DNA of 64,000 bases from CAVVYJ01 sp963752495 (GCA_963752495.1 CAVVYJ010000004.1:40453-104452); one strand, 5' to 3'; numbered from the stretch's first letter, positions 37,996 to 48,780 are shown. The notes: generated by a model not told the origin, from the letters alone. Numbers and translations are program-made.

Positions 37996-40024
37996 TTAAA
38001 AATCGGCTCGTATGCCTGCTATCAACGACCTTTCTCCTGCGGGAGAAATATCTTTTAAGAAAGATGCGTGCTCCCGAATTTCGTCATCCAGCAAGTTGTT
38101 GGCTTTAGCAAAAAATTCAATGTTATGTTTAATAGGCAGTTTATAAGCCAGCAACGCACTTACATTGGTGTAGCCATCTGTTTCCAGCTCGTTATCGGCC
38201 GTTTTATTTTGTTTGAATGCACGTAACACATCCAACTTGGCACTGAAATTACCCAACTGATATTGCAGACCTGCACCCAAGCGCAATGGTGAGATGCGAG
38301 GTAGATAATCATTATTACGCTTATCTCTTGCATGCACATAATCCCCACGCACAAGAAAATCCAAATTATCCGTAATATTAAATTTACCTTCGGCTTCCAA
38401 ACCTTTAAACACTGCTGGCACGGCTCTAAATTGAGCTTCCGGCAACTCTTCCCCTGGCGGGCCAATTAAGTTACCTGTTTCAAACAACCCGATAAAATTG
38501 CTAAATCGCGTGTAATAAGCGCCTAAACTAAACGAATTTTTCGCATCTTTCCAGCGAATCTGCGCATCAACGCCATTTGAACGTTCTTTATCAAAACTGC
38601 TATTGCCTACTTCAAATTGGCCTGTGGCGATATGCGCGCCATTTGCATAAAGCTCAAAATAGCTGGGTGCACGCTCGTTATGGGATAGATTACTAGTCAG
38701 CGACCAGTTTTGATTGATGCTGTATAACCCGCCCAAAGCAAAGCTGTTTGGATTAAAGCTGTTGTCTTGTCCTGCGCCAAAAGTATCGCTATCTTTAGAG
38801 TCCACCTGAGTATGACCAAAACGTGCGCCGAATGTGACTTTGTGTTTGTCTATGGGTAATTCTTCATAAACATATAGCGCCTTATTTTGGGTGTTTACGC
38901 TCGGTACAAAAGCTTCTTCACCTAAAGCTTCAAAATTACTATTGCTAAATTGAAATCCCAGCACGCCGTTCATGCCTAAAATAGGGCTGTGACCCGCTTC
39001 CAGATTGCCTTCCAGGCCGCGATTTTTGAATGTTGTACCAACTTCCGCACCTTCCAGTTCTACGTGCTTGTAATCGGTGTGCGCAATGCGGAATTTGGCA
39101 CGGTTAATTACTGTACCCAACTCTTTGAATTCAGTAGCAAAATCCCAGCGCCGGCTTTCCATGTCAATGCGCACTTCTTCTTCCGCCACGGTGCCATAGT
39201 TGTCGTTAAACTCAGAGTAAGAAAGTCCTGCGTAGCCATTGTCAAAAGTAACGGAAGCCCCTAAAGCTCCGCCATCGCCTTGAGAACTGCTATTGACTAG
39301 CCTGCCTTTATTTTCGCGTGGTGTGCCATCCGCTTCATTTTTGCGGCGCGAAACAGCAAAACCTGGAATATCTAAATCGTTTGTTTTACGGTTGTAAATG
39401 TCAATATGGCCAGCAATTACTCCGTTGCCAAGGTCAACGACAGCTGCCGCATTTCGTGTGCTGTCTGGACCCCCAAAGCGAGCCTCTGCGCGGCCTGTGA
39501 TGCCATCTAGTTTTTCTTGCGGGATTCGGTGATCGATTGCATTGACTACGCCGCCTACTGCGCTTCCACCATATAGCAGCGCTGCAGGGCCACGTACCAC
39601 GTCAATTTGTTCAATGACGAGCGGATCAAGCGAAACTGCATGGTCGAAACTTAATGACGAGGCGTCTAAAATGCCAATGTTATTTTGCATAATGCGTACG
39701 CGTTCTGCATCTAATCCTCGAATGACGGGTCTTGAAGCGTTTGGCCCAAATTGGGTAGAAGTGACACCAGGTATACCATTGAGCGTTTCTCCAAGTGTAC
39801 TTTCACGGCGCAGGCTAAGCTCACGCCCATTTAACACGCTGACTGGCACTACTAACTCATCTGAGCTAACACCCAGCGGATTGCCTGTAACCGGTACAGG
39901 CGTGAGATTGATATTGGATTCTTCTGCAAAGCATGGGCTTTGCAAGCAATGCAGCATTTGCCAAAACAAATGCGACCGAAATATATAGTTTTTTACGTTT
40001 AAAAACGCATACTGATTCTGTCAT
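37996..40024 (-). CDS. TonB-dependent outer-membrane receptor (ZnuD-like, frameshifted in the signal)
   Basis: A TonB-dependent transporter of about 675 residues. The ATG at 40024 follows GGAG and starts a signal peptide (KLYISVAFVLANAALLAKP). Dropping one base in GGG (39935-39937) joins it to CFAEESNINLTPVPVTG. The plug domain shows STLGETLNGIPGV, VIRGLDAERVRIMQN and VDVVRGPAALLYGGSAVGG-type motifs. The barrel ends in GERSLIAGIRADF. The architecture is like ZnuD-type zinc receptors, but the substrate is inferred. A DUF2946 gene lies just upstream. Confidence 0.85.
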
Positions 40025-40093
40025 GATGTTACTCCTACAAAGATTAATACAACCAAACCAGTGATAAATTGGCTTGGAAGGAAATTACATTTG

Positions 40094-40420
40094 TTAGGAG
40101 TGAGGCGGGGCTCTGGAGCGATAAGTGCTGTAAGCGGTCGAGAAAAACGTCTTGAAAACGTTGTAAGCAAGCTCGAAGGTTGCGGGTAAAACATGGATGC
40201 TAGGCGCATCTGAACTAACAGCTGAGCCGATGCTGGCAAGTGTGATACATTTTGCACAAACCTCAGAATGCGTTTGACCGTGCTTGTCGTTTGTAGAGCT
40301 TTCTTGAGAGGTGCTTCCTTGCTCGCTTGCCAAGTGCACATAAGGGTGCACCAATGCTTGCTGTTGCGCGAAAGCAAATAGCAATATAAATATAAAGGAG
40401 AGCAGGCGACGTTGAATCAT
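40094..40420 (-). CDS. DUF2946-like small exported protein upstream of the TonB receptor
   Basis: A 108-residue protein with a signal peptide (LLSFIFILLFAFAQQQA), His residues after it (LVHPYVHLA), a CAKC pair at about residues 55-58 and an end reading YRSRAPPHS, typical of DUF2946 proteins. These are often encoded beside metal or TonB-dependent transport genes. It precedes the receptor gene by about 70 bp on the same strand, so the two are probably co-transcribed. The function is unknown; a periplasmic metal role is inferred. Confidence 0.65.
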   Translation of the reverse strand: MIQRRLLSFIFILLFAFAQQQALVHPYVHLASEQGSTSQESSTNDKHGQTHSEVCAKCITLASIGSAVSSDAPSIHVLPATFELAYNVFKTFFSTAYSTYRSRAPPHS

Positions 40421-40464
40421 CGGGCGATTATAGCAACGTTACGATTCAATACAATAGTGTTTTT

Positions 40465-42120
40465 CTAAAATGGAATGGCAATTTTTACCCAATCATCTTG
40501 AGATTTGGTCGGTACGCTCAAGTCGGCGCGCCTTACCTTGCCAGACATATGAATGACATATTTAGCATTGGGACGAAAATTTATTTTAGGTAATAGTAAG
40601 CTTGATTCATCCGCTAAACCTTCTTCTTTTGGTAGGTAAATGCCAGAGAACATGCCGGTGTCGATTGGCGAGCCGCGGTGCTGAACATTGATTTCTGAAA
40701 TGGTATCCAAAAATGAGTTATTTTCTTGTGCCGGTTGCAGTTGCATCCAAATGGCTTGATGCGAAATGATTTCGATGCCCACTTTAAGCTGGTTGCCTTG
40801 CGTAGGTTTAGCACTTCTGATTACACCAATAATTACTTTGCCTGGCTCATCATCCATCACCAACCCAATCAGCTTATCTGGTCTTGCCAGGATATTGGCA
40901 TATTTGTTTACGCGTGCACCTAGCCCTTGGCTGCTTTGATCGGTAATAATCCAAGTATCCAGAGAGCCACTCGTTACATTAAGGTTACTGTTTTGTTTTA
41001 AAACGGTATGACCACGTAATAGCTCATCTAAAGATTTCCCTTGTTTGGCCATTCTTAAACCGTTATTAATTTGATTCGCATGCAATACTTGATTGCAAAT
41101 ATCGATAATGCCCGCATTAACTTTTGCGTATTTTAGTGTCGCTTCGCGCGTTTCTCTGCGGCGCTGTCTCACATACTGTAGCTTTTTCCATTCCGAGTGC
41201 AGGATATTCAATGTCTCGTTTAACTTTTTAACATTGTCAATTTTTGCAAAAACCAAGCTCTCGGGAATTTCTCCTCGATCAGAAACTGTAATGGCCACTT
41301 GCATTTGTTTTTCAAAATCGTCCAGTTCCCAATAACGACAATCTTCGTTTGGTTCAAAATTGCGCATACGCTTGGCGGGAATATCACGCTCGATATCAAC
41401 AAAAAATAAGTATTGTTCAGGCGTGTATTTGGTACTGATGTAAGCACGCGTGAGCCAAGCACTCAAAAGTTTTGCCGCAATTTCAATATGATATTTCTGC
41501 ATGCTTACCTGCAACAACTCACCTAGCATGCAAATTTGAACGATAAATGCGGACAGTGTGGTGCTTGGACTTAACGGAAACAACTCAATCGGCGTGTTAA
41601 GTAAATTTTGCTTGTGTGCAATTTTATAAAGCATATAGGTTTGTAACCATACTTTGGTTGGCGGATTTTGTTGCATGAACATCCGCCATTTAGACATTAC
41701 AAAAGCAGCGTTGATTGCGCGTGCCAGAACTAGCACGGGCTGATTGCCTTCCAGCTTGAATTTATCAGGGTTAATGACAAGTTCGATGAGCTTAAGATGG
41801 CAGATGTATGACTGCCGACAATAAAGGTAGCAGGCTTCGCCCATTCTACTTTCTAACTCTTGACGCATATTGGCGACATTGACAAATTGCGTTGCTAACT
41901 TCTCTAAACGAGGCTGGTTGAGCTCTTCAATTTCCAAGATTAAATCAAGTTTTTGCTGTGTGTTTAGTTCGTGTTCTTCGAAGAGTTGCGAGAGTTTTTG
42001 TGTGGAAAATTTCAGTGCATCGATGTCGTCCATCTCTGCCAGCTCGCCCACCCAGGAGGTTAGTTTTTTGGATTCTTTTTCAGCTTTGGCATTAAAAATT
42101 TGTTGAAAAATATTTTTCAT
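40465..42120 (-). CDS. Large conserved hypothetical protein with a PilZ-like C-terminal region
   Basis: A 551-residue cytoplasmic protein that I cannot name. Residues 1-400 are largely helical (many Gln, Lys and Leu) with no recognised domain. The last 150 residues carry DTWIITDQSSQGLGARV and GVIRSAKPTQGNQLKVGIEII, resembling the DxSxxG and strand pattern of PilZ domains that bind cyclic di-GMP, but an RxxxR motif is not clear. The frame is intact. It is divergent from gltX over a 193-bp AT-rich gap. Confidence 0.6.
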   Translation of the reverse strand: MKNIFQQIFNAKAEKESKKLTSWVGELAEMDDIDALKFSTQKLSQLFEEHELNTQQKLDLILEIEELNQPRLEKLATQFVNVANMRQELESRMGEACYLYCRQSYICHLKLIELVINPDKFKLEGNQPVLVLARAINAAFVMSKWRMFMQQNPPTKVWLQTYMLYKIAHKQNLLNTPIELFPLSPSTTLSAFIVQICMLGELLQVSMQKYHIEIAAKLLSAWLTRAYISTKYTPEQYLFFVDIERDIPAKRMRNFEPNEDCRYWELDDFEKQMQVAITVSDRGEIPESLVFAKIDNVKKLNETLNILHSEWKKLQYVRQRRRETREATLKYAKVNAGIIDICNQVLHANQINNGLRMAKQGKSLDELLRGHTVLKQNSNLNVTSGSLDTWIITDQSSQGLGARVNKYANILARPDKLIGLVMDDEPGKVIIGVIRSAKPTQGNQLKVGIEIISHQAIWMQLQPAQENNSFLDTISEINVQHRGSPIDTGMFSGIYLPKEEGLADESSLLLPKINFRPNAKYVIHMSGKVRRADLSVPTKSQDDWVKIAIPF

Positions 42121-42313
42121 TTGATTGAAACCGAAGCGATAATTTTATCTAACACTTTGTCGTTAAATCATATTTTAATAACATTAATTAAAATATAATA
42201 ATAAATCATTGAATAATCAAGCATTATCTATTTTTTTATTAAATTTTCTTATTGTAAAATCACACCTTGCGTTGCATGGTAGAATTTAACTTTTTGTCTA
42301 AAGCTGTTTTCTC

Positions 42314-43708
42314 ATGACTGTACGTACCCGTTTTGCGCCTAGTCCCACAGGTTTTTTGCATATTGGCGGTGCCCGAACCGCGCTTTTTTCTTGGGCCTTT
42401 GCTAAAAAAAATCATGGCAAGTTTATTTTGCGTATCGAAGATACCGATGTGGCACGCAGTACGCCAGCAGCTGTACAAGCCATACTAGACGGGATGGAAT
42501 GGTTGGGACTGGATTATGACGAAGGTCCGTTTTATCAAATGCAGCGCATGGATACCTACAAAAAGGTTCTGCAAACCATGCTGGACGCGGGCACTGCATA
42601 CCAATGCTATTGCAGTAAAGAGGAGCTGGATGCGCTACGTGAAAGCCAAATGCAGCAAGGTTTAAAACCTCGCTACGATGGCAGATGGCGTCCTGAAGTG
42701 GGTAAAAGTTTGCCGCCGATTCCGGCTGACATTCAACCAGTGGTGCGCTTTAAAAACCCGCAAACTGGTGTGGTGGCTTGGGATGACTTGGTGAAAGGAC
42801 ACATCGAGTTTGCTAATGCCGAACTGGATGATTTGATCATTGCCCGCAGTGACGGCACGCCGACTTACAATTTTTGCGTGGTCGTGGATGATTGGGAAAT
42901 GGGCGTAACGCAAGTGATTCGTGGTGATGACCATGTGAATAATACGCCACGCCAAATCAATATGCTGCAAGCACTTGGTGCGACGGTTCCCCAATATGCG
43001 CATCTTTCTATGATATTGGGGCCAGACGGACAAAAGCTATCGAAACGCCACGGTGCGGTGAGTGTGATGCAATATCATGATGATGGCTATTTGCCGGAAG
43101 CGGTGCTCAATTATCTTGCACGCTTAGGCTGGAGCCATGGCGATGAAGAAGTGTTTAGCATGAAGCAGTTTTGTGAGTGGTTTGATTTGAATCATATCAC
43201 ACCCTCTGCAGCACAATTTAATACGGAAAAATTGAATTGGCTCAATGCGCATTATATTAAAGAGGCTAATCTGGATGCGCTTGCTGGAGATATCACGCAA
43301 CGTTTGGCTAAGTTAGACGTAAAGGTACAGGCGTCACCTAAGCTTGAAGATGTGCTGGCGCTTTATCGTGAACGTGCAAACAACTTAAACCAGCTTGCCG
43401 CTGATATTGCGTATTTTTATGTGTTACCTCAAGCAAATGTGGCGGATGTAGAAAAGCACATCACGCCAGACATTTTGCCTGTAATCAAAACGCTGAGTGA
43501 AAATTTGAGCAAGATTGACTGGACTGTCGAGGCTGTTCATGAGGCGATTAACAGTGTTGTTACGCAATATACACTTAAGTTTCCCAAAGTTGCGATGCCG
43601 CTTCGTGTGATGCTTACTGGAATTGCACAGTCACCAAGCATTGATCAGGTGATGGTGCTTTTAGGCAAGCAAGAGACAATAAATCGCATGGAAAACTACC
43701 TGAAATAA
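42314..43708 (+). CDS. gltX: Glutamyl-tRNA synthetase
   Basis: An intact 464-residue class I synthetase for tRNA-Glu. The signatures are FAPSPTGFLHIGGARTALF (HIGH-like) and LSKRHGAVSV (KMSKS-like), with the usual YCSKEEL insertion and C-terminal anticodon-binding helices. No clear Shine-Dalgarno precedes the ATG. An AT-rich spacer with promoter-like sequence separates it from the divergent unknown gene. It is probably monocistronic. Confidence 0.95.
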   Translation: MTVRTRFAPSPTGFLHIGGARTALFSWAFAKKNHGKFILRIEDTDVARSTPAAVQAILDGMEWLGLDYDEGPFYQMQRMDTYKKVLQTMLDAGTAYQCYCSKEELDALRESQMQQGLKPRYDGRWRPEVGKSLPPIPADIQPVVRFKNPQTGVVAWDDLVKGHIEFANAELDDLIIARSDGTPTYNFCVVVDDWEMGVTQVIRGDDHVNNTPRQINMLQALGATVPQYAHLSMILGPDGQKLSKRHGAVSVMQYHDDGYLPEAVLNYLARLGWSHGDEEVFSMKQFCEWFDLNHITPSAAQFNTEKLNWLNAHYIKEANLDALAGDITQRLAKLDVKVQASPKLEDVLALYRERANNLNQLAADIAYFYVLPQANVADVEKHITPDILPVIKTLSENLSKIDWTVEAVHEAINSVVTQYTLKFPKVAMPLRVMLTGIAQSPSIDQVMVLLGKQETINRMENYLK

Positions 43709-43837
43709 AAACATCTATAAAAATCGTGTTTTAGCACTTGAAATGCGAACAAAAAGGCGCAATGATAGTCATAAGTAAGGCGAGATTTTTTATAAAAGAC
43801 CACCTCCACATTACTACAACTACAAAAGGAGCAAAAA

Positions 43838-44077
43838 ATGAACAATAAAGGACAAATGTTACAAGATCCATTCTTAAACGCCCTTCGCAAAGAACACGTG
43901 CAAGTGTCTATCTATCTGGTGAACGGTATCAAACTGCAGGGTCAGGTGGATTCCTTCGATCAGTATGTGATTCTGCTCAAAAATACAGTCACACAAATGG
44001 TATACAAACATGCAATCTCCACTATTGTGCCTGCACGTGCTGTGAACATGACATTGCCTGAGCACGAGGACGAATAA
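43838..44077 (+). CDS. hfq: RNA chaperone Hfq
   Basis: A 79-residue Sm-like protein forming a hexamer that pairs small RNAs with mRNAs. Sm1 is present as QDPFLNALRKEHVQVSIYLVNGIKLQG and Sm2 as YKHAISTIVPAR. AAAGGAG lies just before the ATG. It starts the hfq-hflX-hflKC-DUF2065-hisZ-purA run that is typical of betaproteobacteria. Confidence 0.96.
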   Translation: MNNKGQMLQDPFLNALRKEHVQVSIYLVNGIKLQGQVDSFDQYVILLKNTVTQMVYKHAISTIVPARAVNMTLPEHEDE

Positions 44078-44080
44078 AAC

Positions 44081-45271
44081 TTGTCTGTTAGGCCTTCTGG
44101 TTACGGTGAGAACACGTTAGCTAATCCCTCAGTAAAAAACGTCGCATCTAATGGCGCGGTAGTATTGGTGAGTGTGGATTTTGGCGAGCCAGATTATGAA
44201 GAAAGTCTGCAAGAGCTGCGTCAGTTAGTTACGTCGGCTGGTATGCAGGTGCGCGCCACACTTGAAGGCAAGCGAAATACTCCAGATGCAAAACTTTTTA
44301 TTGGTAGTGGCAAAGCCGATGAACTGAAGGCCATGCTAGAAGCGACCGATAGCCAACTGGTTGCGTTTAATCACGATTTAAGCCCTTCACAACAGCGTAA
44401 TTTAGAGCGCCATTTACAAGCCAAAGTGTTAGACAGAACTGGCTTGATTTTGGATATTTTTGCACAGCGTGCAAAAAGTCATGAGGGCAAGCTACAAGTT
44501 GAGCTTGCGCAATTAGAGCACTTATCGACAAGGTTAGTAAGAGGCTGGACGCACTTGGAGCGACAAAAAGGCGGCATTGGCGTGCGTGGCGGCCCAGGCG
44601 AGAAGCAATTGGAGCTCGACAGGCGGATGCTTGGGGTGCGTGTGAAACAGTTACGCGAGAAACTGGCAAAACTCAAGCAACAGCGGGGTATGCAGCGCAA
44701 GGCGCGTAAGCGTTCAAACACGATGACCGTGTCGCTGGTGGGCTATACCAACGCAGGGAAGTCCACACTTTTTAACCGCTTAACGCAGTCTGGTGTGTAC
44801 GCGGCAGACCAGCTATTTGCAACGCTAGATACCACATCGCGCAAAATGTATTTGGGTGAGAGTTATCATTCAGGTGGCGGTACGCTGGTGATTTCAGACA
44901 CGGTTGGTTTTATCAAGCATTTGCCGACAACCTTGATTGAAGCTTTTGGTGCAACACTGGAAGAAGCGGTGCAGGCCGATTTACTCTTGCATGTGGTGGA
45001 TATGGCAAGCACAAACCGCGAGGCACAGATTAGTCAAGTGAATCTGGTTCTGCAAGAAATTGGCGCAGCAAAAGTGCCGCAGATTTTGATTTTAAATCAA
45101 ATTGACAGGCTCGATTGTGAGGCGGGTTTTGATCGTGACGAATATGGTAGAATTTGCAGAATTCGAGTTTCTGCTAAGACAGGCGCTGGTATGGAATTTA
45201 TCAGGCAAGCGCTACAAGAGCATCAGCAGTATTTAAAAGAGTTAAGCACCCAAGAAAGTGCTTACGCCTAA
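44081..45271 (+). CDS. hflX: Ribosome-splitting GTPase HflX
   Basis: HflX dissociates stalled or hibernating ribosomes. It has an N-terminal HflX domain (DAKLFIGSGKADELKAML, FNHDLSPSQQRNLER) and a coiled linker with GGIGVRGGPGEKQLELDRR. The G domain has VGYTNAGKSTLFNRL, SDTVGFIKHLP and LNQID. I take the TTG at 44081, 3 nt after the hfq stop, as the start, though no internal evidence separates it from a later start. It is 396 residues, close to the norm. Confidence 0.9.
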   Translation: MSVRPSGYGENTLANPSVKNVASNGAVVLVSVDFGEPDYEESLQELRQLVTSAGMQVRATLEGKRNTPDAKLFIGSGKADELKAMLEATDSQLVAFNHDLSPSQQRNLERHLQAKVLDRTGLILDIFAQRAKSHEGKLQVELAQLEHLSTRLVRGWTHLERQKGGIGVRGGPGEKQLELDRRMLGVRVKQLREKLAKLKQQRGMQRKARKRSNTMTVSLVGYTNAGKSTLFNRLTQSGVYAADQLFATLDTTSRKMYLGESYHSGGGTLVISDTVGFIKHLPTTLIEAFGATLEEAVQADLLLHVVDMASTNREAQISQVNLVLQEIGAAKVPQILILNQIDRLDCEAGFDRDEYGRICRIRVSAKTGAGMEFIRQALQEHQQYLKELSTQESAYA

Positions 45272-45303
45272 GTTAATAAGATTGAGTTCTGGAGTATAAA
45301 AAT

Positions 45304-46474
45304 ATGAAGCTTCCTGCATGGGCGCAACGTAACAATGAAGGTCCGCCGGATCTAGACGAAGTTTTTCGTGATTTAAGCCAAAAAATCAATAGGTTGTTTG
45401 GCAAAAGTGGCGGGAACAATAACAATAATACGCCGAATGACGATAAATCATTAGATTTGCCGATTCTGCCTATTATTGGGCTGGTGTTTGCCATATGGAT
45501 GGCTACCGGTTTCTATATTGTAGACCAAGGCTCATTGGGAGTAGAACAGAAGTTTGGTAAATACACACAAACCACAGAGCCCGGGCCGCGCTGGCACTGG
45601 CCGTTTCCATTTGAATCTGTCGAAGTGGTCAATATGGAGCAAGTACGTCGGTTAGAAGTGGGTTACAGAAGCAATGGTGATGGTGCTGGGGGCAAAACTA
45701 AGGTGCCGAGAGAGGCGCTTAATGCTGACAGAAGATGAAAACATCATTGATTTGCAGTTTGCTGTGCAATATAACCTTAAAAACGCCAAAGACTTTCTGT
45801 TTAATAACCGCAGTGTAGAAGGCGATGGTGGTGCGGTGATGTCGGCTGCTGAAACCGCGATTCGCGAAGTGGTAGGTAAAAACAAGCTGGATGATTTGCT
45901 GCAAAAAGGCTTGGCAGACACTTCGGAGCGTATGCAGTCGATTTTAGATAGTTACAAGACAGGCGTAAAAATCACCAGTGTTTCACTACAAAGTGCACAA
46001 CCGCCCGAGCAAGTACAAGAGGCTTTTGAGGATGTGAACCGTGCTAATCAAGACTATCAACGTCAAATTAACGAAGGCCAAGCATATGCTAACGATGTGA
46101 TCCCTAAAGCGCGTGGTAATGCGTCGCGTTTGGCAGCAGAAGCGGCAGGTTATAAACTAAAAGTTGAGAATGAGGCAAAAGGTAATGCAAACCGCTTCGA
46201 ACTAGTTTTGGCGCAATACATAAAAGCGCCAGAAGTGACCCGCCAGCGTTTGTATCTTGATGCGCAAGAACAAATCTTATCGAGCACCAGCAAGGTGCTT
46301 GTCGATCAAAAAGGCGGTAATAGCCTGCTTTATTTGCCATTGGATAAATTGATGGAGGCGACAAAAGCTTCGCCTAAGTCAGTAAATGTAAACCAAACTG
46401 CGGCAAGTGCGAGCAGCAACGGTAACGAGCCAGCACCAGAACAGACGCTGAGCCGCGACAGGGAAGGGCGCTAA
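45304..46474 (+). CDS. hflK: FtsH regulator HflK (frameshifted)
   Basis: HflK is the membrane-anchored SPFH partner of HflC that modulates the FtsH protease. The first frame has a Gly/Asn-rich N-terminus, one transmembrane helix (LPIIGLVFAIWMATGFYIV) and the start of the SPFH domain (DQGSLGVEQKFGKYTQT). Deleting one A at 45721-45722 turns EALN into EALMLTEDENIIDLQF and restores the frame to 46474. The combined length of about 390 is normal. Confidence 0.9.
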
Positions 46475-46475
46475 C

Positions 46476-47351
46476 ATGAAAAATATCGGATTAACTATCG
46501 TTGGGGTTATTGCTTTGTTGGTATTGCTTACCATGTCTGCATTTACTGTCGATCAGCGTCAATACGCACTGGTGTTTAGATTGGGCGAGATTGTTTCTGT
46601 AAAAAAAGAACCTGGCCTTTATTTCAAAGTGCCCCTAGTGGACGATGTGAAATTGTTTGATAAACGTATCGTTACGCTTGATTGGGAAGCAGCAGCCAAA
46701 TTTAATACCAGCGAAAATAAATATATGTTGGTAGATTCGTTTATCAAATGGCGCATTATTGACCCTGCTAGGTATTATGTTTCGTTTAAAGAAGGTGGCG
46801 AAGCTGCGGCAGAGGATCGGTTGTCTAAAGTTGTTAATGCGGGATTACGATACGAGTTTGGCAAGCGTACTGTGCACGATGTGATTGCGGGCGAACGTGA
46901 GGTTGTGATGAATACTTTGCGTGTGAAAGCAGATAAAGAGGCGCGTCAAATTGGGATTCAGGTAGTGGACGTGCGTTTAAAACGCGTAGACTACTCTGAA
47001 GAAATCAGTAAGTCAGTTTTTGATCGTATGATTGCGGAGCGCAGACGTATTGCAAACCAATTGCGCTCGGAAGGTTCTGCGGCGTCTGAAAAAATTCGCG
47101 CTGATGCGGATAAGCAACGTGAAGTTATTATCGCTGAGGCATTTCGCGATGCACAGAAAACCAAAGGTGAAGGTGACGCTAAAGCCGCAGAAATTTATTC
47201 AGATGCCTATGGCAAGAACCCAGAGTTTTATGCATTTTATCGCAGCCAAGAAGCCTATAAAAATAGCTTCAAGAGCAAATCTGATGTGATGGTGTTGGAT
47301 CCAAGCTCAGAGTTCTTTAAATATATGCGCGGCGCGGATGGTAGAAAATAG
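46476..47351 (+). CDS. hflC: FtsH regulator HflC
   Basis: A 291-residue SPFH protein forming the HflKC complex. It has an N-terminal anchor (IGLTIVGVIALLVLLTMSAF), then VDQRQYALVFRLGEIV and DFYVFYRSQEAY-type coiled segments near the C-terminus (NPEFYAFYRSQEAYKNSFKS). The start follows the hflK stop by 1 bp. The frame is intact. Confidence 0.95.
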   Translation: MKNIGLTIVGVIALLVLLTMSAFTVDQRQYALVFRLGEIVSVKKEPGLYFKVPLVDDVKLFDKRIVTLDWEAAAKFNTSENKYMLVDSFIKWRIIDPARYYVSFKEGGEAAAEDRLSKVVNAGLRYEFGKRTVHDVIAGEREVVMNTLRVKADKEARQIGIQVVDVRLKRVDYSEEISKSVFDRMIAERRRIANQLRSEGSAASEKIRADADKQREVIIAEAFRDAQKTKGEGDAKAAEIYSDAYGKNPEFYAFYRSQEAYKNSFKSKSDVMVLDPSSEFFKYMRGADGRK

Positions 47352-47383
47352 TTTAATTGAATCTAACGCTTCGATAGTTTCGT

Positions 47384-47599
47384 ATGAATGATACATTATT
47401 CGCCGCATTTGGCCTGATGCTTGTTTTTGAAGGCCTTTTGCCTTTTGTAGCACCACAAGCCTGGCGGGAAACATTCAGACGTATGATTCAGCTCAAAGAT
47501 GGTCAGCTACGCTTCGTTGGTGTGGTGTCTATTGCTGGTGGTTTGTTGCTAACTATTTTTGAGTCGCTAGTAGCGCTTACGTCTAGGCCGTTTTACTAG
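47384..47599 (+). CDS. DUF2065 small membrane protein
   Basis: A 71-residue protein with two predicted transmembrane helices (FAAFGLMLVFEGLLPFV and FVGVVSIAGGLLLTIF) around a basic loop (AWRETFRRMIQLKDGQ). This is DUF2065/YjeT, conserved between hflC and hisZ or purA in proteobacteria. The function is not established. Confidence 0.88.
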   Translation: MNDTLFAAFGLMLVFEGLLPFVAPQAWRETFRRMIQLKDGQLRFVGVVSIAGGLLLTIFESLVALTSRPFY

Positions 47600-47619
47600 T
47601 TTGCAAGTATAATACTGCT

Positions 47620-48774
47620 ATGCAAAACTGGTTACTCCCTGAGTTTATTGAAGATGTGATGCCCGCGGAAGCCGCGCGCATAGAGGTTTTGCGTCGCCAG
47701 CTTTTAGATTTATTTGCTGTGAATGGCTATCAGTATGTGATTCCGCCAACACTGGAGTATTTGGAATCCCTTATCACCGGCACTGGCAGTGATCTTGATC
47801 TCGCAACTTTTAAAGTGGTAGATCAACTTACTGGTAGATTGATGGGCGCGCGTGCAGATATGACGCCGCAAGCCGCGCGAATTGATGCTCACATGCTCAA
47901 TTTTGAGGGGGTGTCACGCCTTTGTTATGCAGGAACGGTGCTACGCACCAAGCCAGACGGCCTTGCGCGTACACGTGAGCCGCTACAATTAGGCGCGGAG
48001 TTGTTCGGCCACGCCGGGATTGAAAGTGACATTGAAATCCAACGGTTGATGATTAAAGCCTTGCAGTTGCTGGGCCTTAAAACATTGCACATAGATTTTA
48101 GTCATGTTGCAATTTTCGAGAGTCTAGTTGAAGCGGGAAAAATCAATCAGGATTTAGAAAATGCACTTTATGCTGCGCTGCAAAGCAAAGATAAGGCTGC
48201 AGTGGCTGAGCTTGCGAAATCATTAGATAAATCAATTCAACAGGCACTAATTAGCTTGACCGATTTGAACGGCGATGTAGCAATTTTGCAGCAAGCAGAA
48301 AAAATCTTGCCGCAATTACCTGCTATTAGCAAAGCACTAAAAGATTTACGTGCGGTTGCCGCAAAACTTGGCGATTTAAATGTACAGGTTGGTTTTGATT
48401 TAGGTGAGCTGCGTGGTTATCACTACCACAGCGGCATCGTTTTTGCGGCTTATGCGCAGGGCTACGCAGGCCCATTGGCGCTGGGCGGGCGTTATGATGA
48501 GGTAGGTCAAGCGTTTGGACGTGCACGCCCTGCGACAGGCTTTAGTTTAGATTTGCGTGGCGTCGTTACCGCATTGCCCTTGCCTAACTTACCTAAAGCG
48601 ATTTTAGCGCCTGCCGGCGAAGATGCTGAGATGCTCAAAAAAATAGAGACTTTGCGTGCAGAAGGACAAATTGTGGTGCAAGAATTACCAAATGTTAAAA
48701 CACAACTGAATGAACTCAATTGCGACAGAAAACTTGTGCAAAAAAATGGTGCATGGCAAGTGGAAAAGATTTAG
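47620..48774 (+). CDS. hisZ: ATP phosphoribosyltransferase regulatory subunit HisZ
   Basis: A 384-residue catalytically inactive HisS-like protein that activates short-form HisG in histidine synthesis. Blocks include WLLPEFIEDVMPAEAARIE, MTPQAARIDAHML, LRTKPDGLARTREPLQLGAEL and ALGGRYDEVGQAFGR. hisG is not in this window. It lies 6 bp before purA, a conserved pair. Confidence 0.93.
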   Translation: MQNWLLPEFIEDVMPAEAARIEVLRRQLLDLFAVNGYQYVIPPTLEYLESLITGTGSDLDLATFKVVDQLTGRLMGARADMTPQAARIDAHMLNFEGVSRLCYAGTVLRTKPDGLARTREPLQLGAELFGHAGIESDIEIQRLMIKALQLLGLKTLHIDFSHVAIFESLVEAGKINQDLENALYAALQSKDKAAVAELAKSLDKSIQQALISLTDLNGDVAILQQAEKILPQLPAISKALKDLRAVAAKLGDLNVQVGFDLGELRGYHYHSGIVFAAYAQGYAGPLALGGRYDEVGQAFGRARPATGFSLDLRGVVTALPLPNLPKAILAPAGEDAEMLKKIETLRAEGQIVVQELPNVKTQLNELNCDRKLVQKNGAWQVEKI

Positions 48775-48780
48775 GAAAAT

